Assembly (NCBI GenBank): GCA_963377175.1
Contig: CAUJNA010001600.1
Span: 1 to 64,000 of the forward strand
Source: Effrenium voratum
Taxonomy: Eukaryota; Sar; Dinophyceae; Suessiales; Symbiodiniaceae
Length of the DNA: 64,000 nucleotides
Direction of reading: 5' to 3'
The notes beneath the pieces were generated by a model. It was not told the origin of the DNA. It searched no databases and was given only the letters and a program-made list of their open reading frames with translations. Made by a program: the position numbers and the translations under genes. Below are positions 31,501 through 35,400 of this stretch, one piece after another; positions within the stretch are counted from its first letter, which is position 1; every line of letters begins with the position of its first letter.

Positions 31501-32089
31501 CATGAGATTGATATAGATTGGTGGTTGACAGGCCCCGGATGTAGTGCTTTCCAGCCAGGGCCAAATAAGCCGCAAGTTGGCAGGTACATGGGAAAGTTTC
31601 CGATGGAATTGTTTCCCCAACTGGAGCTCGAGGATGTCTCTCTAATTGCTTTGGGCCAAAAAACGCAAAAACAAATCACAACATCGAGGCCTTGAAAGCG
31701 CCGTGCACCACACCGCCCAGGGCTTCCAAGATCCACAGTAGAAAGTGGGGATTCCCAAAGCCTCATGGCCAAGTATGTGGTCAAATCATTCGGCGAGGGA
31801 TGTGGCTTTAATCGCGGACCGTTGAGCTCATGCTTTGCTCTGCACAAGTATTCTGACTCGGTTGGGGAGGGGTCTTTGGGGGTGCTTGGCGAAACCCTTC
31901 TCAGACCCTAAAAGGCTTCTCATGTGCTTAGCATCCTACCTATGTTTTAGAACCCGTTCAACGGGTCACCCCACCTGTGCAGGGCGCAGGGCGCGCCGCT
32001 CGCCGCTTCCTTTTTCCCCTGGGCGTCCTTTGCCCGGGCTCCCCCAAGCCCCGGTGACGCCAGGAAGCAGCTGGAATCAAGCTTTGCAT
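4468..32089 (-). CDS. Unidentified multi-exon gene with charged helical protein, split by introns and a retrotransposon
   Basis: Minus-strand gene inferred from GC-rich islands that end at AG-G acceptors and GC/GA/GT donors. Five consecutive exons join in phase: 31975-32089 (with an ATG at 32089), 29790-29869, 29185-29250, 28427-28467 and 25540-25645. Further candidates are 25212-25327, 7530-7579 plus 6418-6450 (which join in phase), 5754-5851 and 4468-4536. The protein starts very basic and becomes rich in Lys, Glu, Arg and Ala, consistent with coiled coil. I do not recognise the family. The proposed start lies 303 bp after the stop of the MCM8 gene on the same strand. The copia element at 9636-21149 lies in the gap between the 25.2-kb and 7.5-kb exons. 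Whether all low-coordinate exons belong to the same gene is uncertain, because phases do not close across 25.2 to 7.5 kb and 6.4 to 5.8 kb. Confidence 0.4.
5011..5110. repeat. Family-2 TIR element, left end missing
   Basis: Contains the family core (CCCACTAAAATAGACTAAAA, then TGGGTGGTGAATTCACC, then GGATCCCAT) and the right end TTTTGACCCACAGCCATAT. The left inverted end is absent. Confidence 0.65.
5301..5385. repeat. Family-1 TIR element, diverged
   Basis: Shares ACTTTCTGAGTGGATTGGCC, TTTACCACTAAAGCTG and TTCAAGTCCAG with other family-1 copies. The right inverted end is degraded. Confidence 0.55.
5754..5851 (-). CDS. Candidate exon, Pro/Ser/Thr-rich
   Basis: Acceptor CCCGAG/GCGC and donor GGGGAG/GCGCC bound 98 nt. 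Read with a two-base lead it gives 32 open codons with the segment TTMTSAPMSPLPPPSRG. Another frame is also open, so the frame is not certain. A poly-C run (about 5691-5703) follows in the intron. Confidence 0.25.
6418..6450 (-). CDS. Candidate microexon EKYGQALREQM
   Basis: Acceptor GAGCGAG/GAG and GC donor after ATG give 11 codons, phase 0 to 0. It joins in phase to the exon at 7530-7579. The combined peptide is highly charged and helix-like. Confidence 0.35.
7530..7579 (-). CDS. Candidate exon RDPLDRRIEVEKKELV
   Basis: Acceptor GCGCAG/GCC and GC donor after GTG bound 50 nt, a two-base lead plus 16 codons. The peptide is charged and coiled-coil-like. It is the first exon candidate on the 3' side of the retrotransposon. 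Confidence 0.35.
7580..9630. other. Intron-like stretch with a pentamer run
   Basis: No exon candidate was seen. It includes a short (AC)n at about 8935-8949 and, at about 9584-9616, a run of CCCCA units directly beside the left target duplication of the retrotransposon. Confidence 0.4.
9631..9635. repeat. Left target-site duplication ATTTC
   Basis: ATTTC abuts the left LTR and is repeated at 21150-21154 beside the other LTR. Five bases is the usual length for Ty1/copia integrases. The LTR edge is ambiguous by one C, since both LTR copies are preceded by C. Confidence 0.75.
9636..9778 (-). repeat. 3' LTR (143 bp)
   Basis: Differs from the 5' LTR at one base only. On the element strand it starts TGAAGAATTTGATCGG and ends CTTGAATCTATA. 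It is short for a copia LTR. Confidence 0.88.
9779..9788 (-). promoter_or_regulatory. Polypurine tract
   Basis: CAGAGGGGGG on the element strand lies directly against the TG start of the 3' LTR, the expected place for plus-strand priming by reverse transcriptase. Confidence 0.7.
9889..11682 (-). CDS. Retrotransposon ORF3: KptA/Tpt1-like domain, zinc ribbon, Trp-rich tail
   Basis: 597 codons from the first ATG (11682) to TAA. Residues 1-210 read as an RNA 2'-phosphotransferase (KptA/Tpt1) fold: MDEDGYMDLEDL, DKKQRFIAL, IKASQGH at 66-72, LYHRT at 111-115, GRPHVFFAD at 139-147 and KPLEIQIDL. Known family members transfer an RNA 2'-phosphate to NAD. The N-terminal helix of the domain (SKILRGRG) is encoded upstream of the ATG in the same open frame, which stays open to 11820. 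Three positions seem changed relative to the family: LRH is LRG, IRA is IKA, and HGT is HRT. Residues 288-305 form a zinc ribbon (CPVC, then CSSC). The C-terminus is rich in Trp, Gly and Ser. It could be an active RNA-repair enzyme or a binding derivative. Confidence 0.75.
   Translation of the reverse strand: MDEDGYMDLEDLGLALRKELRHPIPWNIQNIMDIFKLDKKQRFIALGCPDAGRCGDVPCSHWLFKIKASQGHEDWLQIDDSGIAKEWYVNPGTDLGRWSGWNVCSNPPTVLYHRTDKRNFASIMRNGLLPGGGDQHETGRPHVFFADIPSTNVNYISGVRANKPLEIQIDLRMAIRAGLCFFKTESDGVLTRDKVPNYTIISVLDATNGDVWYTRSEQSDAGAPAEANEDESQGMKRDQAVVDDRSTALERIATTRTNVASPRAPQGEAKRQKTFNPMENVELNVATCPVCNNSVFEGQVHCSSCGQLSPLNPRLLKEQQRNYIVQRSNLLKKMGLSTHVTAQVLASVGTFDLREEDRSSIIRGLNSPDSAVIQEARKKHKSALKNGYHSLLDRYELDLQYRVRMLEVGRREADMLRMELSANLVLAAPKQSQAQRTLGVGLGSTSESRIARLAYIKTELEFLPNELQDALTSRWIIMFQGMPYSPRAFINVVFEQDKPRSIGCWNGIIHLRSNTLEDLRNEMDWIFSQNERYARNSIEFSRNESSKHLARNAARYADTRAPAAREGEHWSQGSWQNWSGWSGWDNSSGNYSTWQWR
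11736..11820 (-). other. ORF2/ORF3 overlap, possible -1 frameshift region
   Basis: The ORF3 frame opens directly after a TGA at 11821-11823 and overlaps the end of ORF2 by 85 nt. In the ORF2 frame the overlap begins with G GGC CCC, which formally fits the X XXY YYZ slippery pattern, though C-rich sites are usually weak. ORF3 has no ATG before 11682 although its conserved domain starts near 11745. Alternatives are a single-base indel that split a former fused ORF, or non-AUG initiation. Confidence 0.45.
11736..13205 (-). CDS. Retrotransposon ORF2: SGNH-hydrolase-like protein
   Basis: 489 codons from the ATG at 13205, which overlaps the ORF1 stop as ATGA; an upstream in-frame ATG at 13226 would add seven residues. 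It is not similar to any pol domain. Motifs that recall SGNH/GDSL hydrolases occur in the expected order: VADSGLSM (Ser104) for block I, YWNGNEL (177-179) for the GxND block, and DRYH (279-282) for the DxxH block. The first Gly and the Asp of block III are replaced (ADS, GNE), so activity is not assured. Esterase domains are known from ORF1 of CR1-type LINEs but are not standard in copia elements. The tail overlaps the ORF3 frame. Confidence 0.6.
   Translation of the reverse strand: MSSATAMAHPARDCDPAWRRWMENVATTSVCTNGKYDANLAATVKGLLETTSAQSLIHTWVQDQPHYLQLLTPLLTISEPYLKVLQAPRVPDRDLLIYVTVADSGLSMVSGKKRKLRKYDFAERLDASRPARVGAWRSEMLWGKGLQQLCKRLAALIDEVRTDHPAATIIPMIYWNGNELVGKDGLEPTGTYPCDTPTGDAEQLLADSKRHLAWTRDFAARKGCACLGVMTGAKSYLYGFSMIWDRFMTEVRDYIIGDPNHMFVYVDATPFVETIDLLDRYHMCFSDDNITKTVQFMRGTHHMLYMLSILRPAMGSVAELTRSHDCTMRPIDVLVVRHQEDCTVNVEVLAYCKETLTKCGVALSEMIGLPFTREEVEVRQPLDFAPVNPAEFATSGEPSGADVSESVRPAQAGAKAAAVAQRDEAASRPVPLDSYGRNVTGGHYDCWVYSIHDGVKYVDYGEGPKRLDIIKQPSFDYDPSVRRMSTTVP
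13202..20974 (-). CDS. Retrotransposon ORF1: gag-pol polyprotein (copia type) with CCCH fingers and C-terminal methyltransferase-like domain
   Basis: 2590 codons, ATG 32 nt after the LTR. Order: long Ala/Glu/Gln coiled coil (about 55-235); acidic low-complexity linker (about 330-370); helical capsid-like region (about 395-620); two CCCH zinc fingers (C-x7-C-x5-C-x3-H at 652-670 and 697-715) in place of the usual CCHC knuckle; aspartic protease IDSGS (Asp893); integrase HHCC (H1060, H1064, C1071, C1074) and core D1105, D1167, E1198; reverse transcriptase with motif A DAKQAY and YVDD at 1768-1771; RNase H with D2107 (DADW), E2151 (SSTEAE) and D2243 (EDNQA). The stretch between E2151 and D2243 is about 50 residues longer than usual in copia. 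Residues about 2355-2590 form an extra domain with IEFCC, LPCTGGCPWG (2422-2431) and VAFELPKACRYW, recalling motifs I, IV and VI of DNA cytosine methyltransferases, though without the PCQ form. Confidence 0.9.
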   Translation of the reverse strand: MDGSLVPVDGSSMPVDAAGASSGNATGGGVRMFASSANAQYNRTLMNSLQLYNTAIFAFGNDAAIRSEAEALHQAAVTHLQAENREELRAAQNQLHAHYAECVQAQSHRIREYEQRVSDEFVQEVNFAEARISQVCEENAQALHEAEMGRKTTEFRQAIESTLAEAQQLLHEQAAKHADDTARVEATHARTVDMMAHQNGLLQDELDELKKYQKQHDLREDGSKPKGVGDTREDSPELMTDDMKSARSQRSMLDPLTHPFQYAKEKLRSLVTYDGYGDEYTPSVIPTAECEALPADARDPQGPAEKPSGSSRSPVKTSAPVPPLQFSQGPMSTDRKQGGKPPGGPPPDDDGDGDGDEDEGDGLGPNLGNEAFAKMLMKLVKGQTNDEKPRTRESETLRFKEMPTPETYREWKTSVREDVRAASDRPDEAWPWIMEVWSDREDKKKLLEELGEPGKFVTLDTKILAALTRSAKGDLAQRILTAKEECAKEGKAMRGRQVLFMFDQYFKTSEEAGNLYSLEDLLRVSRHGEGIIDLKRFLNAWDSVIAGMKRPPEEKVLKDILLRQVRSCHLLRYDIDTYDRCRDDDPNKSYDFLMRCMRDLIERDRLRENRERVSKVNASKAPTPKAGAAAPEKRDPKKKSAPKPKDTEEKYCFDFQKGSCTRGANCPYAHRKEPRGRSATRGRPSSPKGGKGEKAPCSFFAQGKCTRGDKCKFSHASTGGKSAAAASSSEANANPAAKKRANSPKPKPKAKAAAVCTRYAMFAKPIDPIGVSFDTNAHVHEIPAEGDGFKLEYEERQYNRMFPSAKDCPRPTKGTNKAARKAANQLNAVVKAMENGAQPACGFMCDVESDSISSLSCDECLRVAMPPHDVRKDVEAPRAATPAPKGKDVWLIDSGSEQDLTSKAALRNTSKAIRKQAPQPIRLVTANGNITASEIADINVDALCEPAQPYILESSPAVLSLGVKCLDQGYSFHWESGKAPTMVRPDGALIQLKVDSRVPYMDSSCEAEPSLSAVAASKPAPAPVHDEGIDEGDDPDDEVERFVRSRKEQDLVAEAGTKEHLFAHYPKNPFCRTCQRAKMLAPYARSKGGQGRLETKAFGDHIIADHVILKANIEQGIKGEWCALVIKDVHTQFRYVYPSTSKSTEQSVAGIQHFISGRDEVEVLYTDNSRELKAAIEQLGYRHQTSIEYVDSSKSFVEREIRHLLEGARANLVQSGFPLSMWPFAIQHNAVATNILPQLNGNDSPWYLRFNKTFDEAEIPFGAKVLFWNNPARADNQAGKTSPTSNEGVFLGYHLQPGFAWKGEFLVAKLEGLDYHIEHASLTVQRTKRIELPTDEFIFPMRLLKDPASHPPVASARTRDDPVPLERGQAHIEEPAASEKSEAKTKPVVPEKGGAFDPSIMPDGSPVPDGYVWDGVRLVRRKAGSKRPPDIPSDMWVMLGSQDRKALTQQYEDQLRADAKKAVLETAVSSEARSEHPEAASSAKPTSAAREGEPTLPVIRHAPAMSVLPERDKSSKEPHRPQLRELVKERIKKVEFDVALELFSAVVARLVPKAEVANTPKAQAALDKEWENLRKKGTWDEFRVNECRRVIREAQNKGEKVHIGRIFEACYEKGSELPDDDPNKKFKGRTVFQGNNVYDENSVAALFAELGSSPASMEAAKILDAFGSQPGYRKAQADAKQAYIQALFKGVPTWLRLPKNRWPSHWSKQYIDPIVPLVLALYGHPDSGGLWEKHLEDALSKQGFVRVLPEIWTSIFHHPELDLLLVVYVDDFKLAGPAGSLDKGWELIGKVVEIDAPEPFGRYFGCHHIEKNNVRLSKEEHPFNHVFEGSTQHAGVCSQRRTEDYWEHDENTKTWTRYHLQPRKCLFRPKEQMSAFACSLDPQRVTIKDQSKASPICDEWSRHASDRISADTAWWTGRTVFSYGENQEAALQCALPSKPGSMRDKTAAKKEVKVSKFKGPETICDKPVGCMTKEVNIVEHDMSDFLKSCVDAYCELAKVSVSSLSKVSTPFIGSKVARPVVNEGEPKGRLQTIAAKVLMKILFAARMARYDLLRATQSLASRVSKWSTECDSALHRLVSYIHCSKDLKMRGFIGDKFSDCRLWLFADADWAGEYDSHSTTGCTMILVGPNTYYPLNAFSRKQTATATSSTEAEVIAANQALRAEGLPTLSLFCQLSLFGKEAHGYAQKAGKASLDVPDGIVARIDPELDEIRYGNVDAGTSVANINALTVHLSDKWKVKLMEDNQATITILQQGHSQKLRHTDRTQRISFRWLQEQFVNRQFELINVDTTLQAADILTKAFDSTPVWHHALELIGISPNRQARACATSLLLSPCAKAGEVSDQGGQIAALCNVQPKRLLIEFCCSTTSRLGESRDSSKGCRVIRVTETEDGCSDTCRQWLVHEIAEFRSKNPKGAIMFYVSLPCTGGCPWGYVNQQTPKGAAKIEGHIKQFRSLLRGFKRILNDVYSDDVRVAFELPKACRYWKWPELWSFLTKYKMNKYEFHGCKIGIKGRNGKPMKKQWVVASNMPTISVVEYFKCDGSHEHDESRGTYLKEAEGYTYVYTDAVHNAFSEHATMQPLLSSDCAASFSQ
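20995..21006 (-). promoter_or_regulatory. Possible primer-binding site GGTTATCAGCCG
   Basis: Lies directly after the 5' LTR on the element strand. GGTTATCAGCC differs by one base from the complement of an initiator-tRNA anticodon arm (GGTTATGAGCC), the half-tRNA priming mode known for Drosophila copia. It is also one insertion away from the common plant-type site TGGTATCAGAGC. The primer is not certain. Confidence 0.4.
21007..21149 (-). repeat. 5' LTR (143 bp)
   Basis: Direct copy of 9636-9778 with one substitution. It should carry the element promoter; no TATA box is evident. The leader between this LTR and the gag ATG is only 32 nt. Confidence 0.88.
21150..21154. repeat. Right target-site duplication ATTTC
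   Basis: Matches 9631-9635 exactly. Confidence 0.75.
21274..21353. repeat. Family-4 inverted repeat (hairpin element)
   Basis: ATGGAAGCTCCCAGAGCC on the left matches, inverted, GGCTTCTGGGAGCTTCCAT on the right, with about 35 bp between. A related, more diverged copy lies at about 49215-49305. Confidence 0.65.
23005..23100. repeat. Family-1 TIR element, left end lost
   Basis: Keeps TGGCCAACAAAAAGTCTGAA, TTTACCAC, GGTCTTCCCAAAAAG, CTAAAGCCCAG and the right end AACTCAGGAAGTGAG. Confidence 0.65.
24469..24526. repeat. 57-bp dispersed duplicate
   Basis: From CTACAGGGGCTCCTCATCC through AACCTCTAAGTGCTTCACAG to GGGCTTCCAACCCC, nearly identical to 37422-37478 in the MCM8 gene. Confidence 0.7.
25212..25327 (-). 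CDS. Candidate exon of the unidentified gene
   Basis: Acceptor CTCAAG/GCTCC, phase 0, follows in phase from 25540-25645. Reads PPEPRALHGAPLGFGAFG and then ALRRFTERLLQRQ. The 3' end is uncertain: GC at 25211, or a strong GTGAGC donor a few bases further on. Confidence 0.35.
25540..25645 (-). CDS. Candidate exon, Ala/Glu/Arg-rich coiled coil
   Basis: Acceptor GAGCGAG/G and GC donor after GCGGGAG. 35 codons: YKRQLAAETLRADAAEAAR and then repeated AAREAA-type units. The one-base lead completes an Arg codon left open by the exon at 28427-28467, which supports both. Confidence 0.5.
26775..27015. repeat. Cluster of CTTCCGCG-type motifs
   Basis: At least eight near-copies of CCTTCCGCG(A/G)G, CTTCCGC or CCTCCGCAAACC are scattered over about 240 bp of intron, unlike the flanks. 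Confidence 0.5.
27558..27607. repeat. (CA)n microsatellite
   Basis: About 50 bp of CA units with two single-base interruptions, inside an intron. Confidence 0.9.
28427..28467 (-). CDS. Candidate exon VEEMAQALQAVND
   Basis: Acceptor ACGCAG/GTC and GA donor after GACAG. 41 nt, phase 0 to 2, so the last two bases join the next exon to give Arg. Confidence 0.45.
29185..29250 (-). CDS. Candidate exon VRQALKLMAARQKKSRE
   Basis: Acceptor CCTAG/GTGCG and GC donor after GCGCAG. Exactly 22 codons, phase 0 to 0, very rich in Lys, Arg and Gln. Confidence 0.45.
29311..29427. repeat. Family-1 TIR element, both ends present
   Basis: ACTCACTTCCTGAG at the left, GAGCTCAGGGAGTGAG at the right, with the family interior (TTGGCCAGAAAAAGTCC, TTTACCACTACACTGG, TTTGAAGTCCATGA). 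Confidence 0.7.
29790..29869 (-). CDS. Candidate exon KEAELGFLRSELAKAHTEKK
   Basis: Acceptor GCCGAG/GC and GC donor after GAGAAG. A two-base lead completes a Gly codon from the preceding exon, then 26 codons of charged helix ending RYAEEK. Confidence 0.5.
31094..31217. repeat. Family-2 TIR element (opposite orientation)
   Basis: TGGCCGCGGGTCAACACCAA at the left and TTTTGACCCATAGCCATG at the right. The interior is the reverse of the copies at 35334 and 37494. Confidence 0.75.
31975..32089 (-). CDS. Candidate first exon of the unidentified gene
   Basis: ATG at 32089 opens 38 codons starting MQSLIPAASWRHRG and continuing with a very basic stretch (RGKRKRR). GT donor after GCACAG. The one-base tail completes Gly with the exon at 29790-29869. 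A basic N-terminus could be a targeting signal, which I cannot confirm. Confidence 0.35.
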
Positions 32090-32391
32090 TGAGCGTTGAA
32101 TAAGGGTCACTGACCACGTTGTGTTTTGCCACCTTTATTCGCTATCCATCTATCTGGCTTCATGATACAATCATTTAATGCAACAAACCAATTTGAAACA
32201 AGGAAGCGACCAAGTTGCAGGTAGGTCTTCTTGAATCGGTTCTGACAACCTTCCGGGTGGTGATGCCGAATGTATCCAACCCATATACCCATGCAAGGCT
32301 ACGCATACCATCTATCATATTTTACTCACCCGAACTGCGGGACCCCGTTCGTGAGCTGGGTGGACCCTCCAGGAACATGACTCCAGCAGCC
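32090..32391. other. Short spacer between two same-strand genes
   Basis: About 300 bp between the MCM8 stop and the proposed next start. In dinoflagellates such spacers would hold the 3' end of one gene and the trans-splice acceptor of the next; no single site can be assigned. Confidence 0.35.
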
Positions 32392-32469
32392 TCAAATCCC
32401 CGGATTGTAGGTATACTTGCCACCCCCGGCAAGTGTCAAGGTCCCAGGCTCGTTCAGAAGCTTCATGGC
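32392..32469 (-). CDS. MCM8: MCM8 last exon with stop
   Basis: Acceptor CCGACAG/GCC, 25 codons ([19 protein letters not shown], then TYNPGI) and TGA at 32392-32394. It is the end of the winged helix, joined in phase after DWDK. Confidence 0.8.
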   Translation of the reverse strand, partial: AMKLLNEPGTLTLAGGGKYTYNPGI

Positions 32470-35400
32470 CTGTCGGAAAGGCTGAGCGAGATCCGAAGGG
32501 AATGAAGCAGCACGCTGCCCGAAAGGATCTTTTCAAACTTCCCGCGTGGATTGGCCAGCAACAGTAGGGACTTTTCGATTTGCCACCGACACGGTCTTCC
32601 CACAGTGAGACTCTTTGGAAGACTTGAGAGCGAACAAAACAAGACCTTCCCCGTGCACTATGGCACCTATGGGAGGGCGCCTGAAAGATTAGTTCTCTCA
32701 TGTTCTCTCCATGCCATGGCGGAAAGTTCAACGAGGAAACAGCAAACACCGCAAACGGGGCGTGAAAGAGGGGGCGTTCTGTGAGCTTTCACTCGTAGCG
32801 TTGCCACCTTCCGTTGTTCAAGAGAATGCCCGCCAAACCAAAATCCATGTTTCCCAGACCAGTGGCCATGGGTACCACTTTGATTGATAGTTTAGCCGTA
32901 AATCCCACCTGCCCCCCCCCCCCAAAAAAAAAAAAAAAAAAGCTTCCCTTCAAGTAGTTCGAGGGGGTTTTTCATTTTAGGGGCTACCTGAGGAAAGAGG
33001 CAAAACAACAAAGAAAGGCACTATGGGGCACTTGAGCATTTACATTCAAAGTGATGCCTAGCTCACTTCCTGAGTGGATGGGCCACACAGAGTCTGAGCT
33101 TTGTGTTTACCACTAAACTTGTCTTCCCATATTTTTTTGTTGAAGCCCAGTAACTCAGGAAGTGAGCTAGGGCTCTATGCCTGGGTTTGATCCCAGCACC
33201 TCCGGAGGTCTGGGGTTTCAGCGGTTCGAACTTCGTAGCCTACCAGCAAGCGCGCAAGCCTCAGGCTTGACCATTGGGTGGGTCAACCTAGACAGAAACA
33301 CACACAACTTAGAGTCTTGAAGGGGCGATCCCATACCAAAGGCCAAAGGTAAGTGGATAGTAAGCCGGATTGTAACCCACTGAAGGGAGACTTATAACGG
33401 TAAGTGGGTTAAAGCCAGGCGTACTGCCCACACCCTGCGCCTTCAAGTAGAGGGTACAAAAGCCATGATAATAAGTCCCCGTTCAGTGGGTTGCAAGTCT
33501 CCGGTCAGTCTCCTGTAGGCTTACTAACCACTTAACTAACGTACCGAATTGATCGTCCACAAAAAGTAGAGGTACTGTGCTGCACAGGGTCCCTGACTCA
33601 CCGCCCCCGGCCTTGTCCCAGTCCTTGACCTCCACCTGCGGCCCCGCCGCCTGCCTCAGCTCCTGCTCTCGGAAGACCCGCGCGCTCGGGTCCTGGGGCC
33701 GCGCGCGCACGCGGCGGTCCATGAACTGCTGCAGGCGGTCCACCAAGAAGTTGGCCTCAAACGCGCGACTCGCGCCGCGCAGCACAAACGGTGGGGCTGA
33801 AGCTTAAGGGGCTGGAAAAGCTCAGCGACCGAAAAGGCCTGAAGGACAGGGGCTGAAAAAAAGAGCTGGGCGTGACTTGACTCAGGGAGAAGTGCCAATC
33901 TGCAAACATGTCAACACCCGCTCCGCCCTTGTTTCCCGACATAGGCCCCTAAGGCCTTGATTTGGGGAAGCAAGACTGATGGGGATAGGTGGGGCTACGG
34001 ATGAATCGTGGCCTCAGCCGATCGAGGTGGCCCGGTTTCACAGGGCCCAAAACCATCGAGATGAGCCTTGGCCGTTCCCAGCCTTGGTCTTGCCCTTGCG
34101 CACCGGCACAGTCAGGAATTCCTCCTGAGGCTTCACCCAAAAAGGGTTTTTGGAGCCCATGGTGCAAAACTTGCGGTTCTCTGGGGGTACCTCAAAAAAG
34201 AAGGGGCACCACCGAAGGCGTGCGCATTTCACCAAACAAAGCAGACCTGACAAGCAGGCGCACAAGAACAGGCAGGGCATTTTGACTTGCTGCTCGTGCT
34301 CTTTTTTTTGCACAAAACGCAGGCCGCAAAACAACTGCGAAGCAAAACAACAAACAATCAAATTAACGGTTCGGCTAGTTGGGTCCTTGAAGGTTCGACC
34401 AAAGAGCATCCAAGTTGCTTTTGAGGCGCCTAGCCCCCAGATCGAACCCCAATTTGTCTTGCCCGCAAAGCAACCAACCCAAAAAAGGCCAAGCATTTGG
34501 CCACATGCCTGGCCCCATTTTCGGAGAAAGTGAAGAGACCTCAAAACTTCTACACACATTTCCCCGGTTGCTTTTTGCTCCCCTGCTAAACGTTTAACTT
34601 TTAGTGGTTTAATGGAAACCCAGTAGTTGGCAAAAAGTTAAAGTCCTAGCATCCGAGCAAAGTGCACCAAAGTTTCAGGGTATCCGGCGAGTCGATTTGT
34701 TTTAAAAAAGTCGGCCATTGCGCTCGGCCTGGAAGTCGAAGCCGTTTCGCAGCAACTCCAGCACGTCCTCGGGCGTTTGCTTTGTGCTTTCCGGCTGGGC
34801 CAGCCCCACGTTCAAACATCTTTGACTGATTTCCTGAGTGGATAGGTCAGAAAAAGTGAACTAAATACTGTTAAGTTCATCAACAAAAAGTCGTCCCCAA
34901 AAGTTCAAAGTCCATGGACTCAGTGAGTGAGTTAAACAACAAAACTGTTTGAACAGCCTCCTTTGACCTTCATGGCTGCAGGGTATGATAGGCTGGATCC
35001 ATGTTGCAACCCACCCCACCAAAACCCCCGGAGGGGGGAGGGTTGTGCCAGGGATTTGGTTTTCCCCCTAGTCCTAGGCGCATGGAAGCGGATCACGACG
35101 GCTGCTTAAGAATATGGTCCGAGTATTGCATATACTCCCTGTAAGTGACACGAAAATTCCATAGGGAGTAGCATCCAGTTGGTACCCGACCTCCAGGTTG
35201 CAGAGTCCCAAAATGCAGTGGATGGGCCAGGCTTGGAGAGTCCACGTAGCTGATAGGTGCTCACTATAAATGGCACACTTCCCTGTATATAAACAACTTT
35301 CAAGGGAACTGGTCCAAGCACTGTGTATACCTATATGGCTATGGCTCAAAACCCCGTACCCCCAGTGAACATCAACCAATCCCCACTAAAGTAAACAAAA

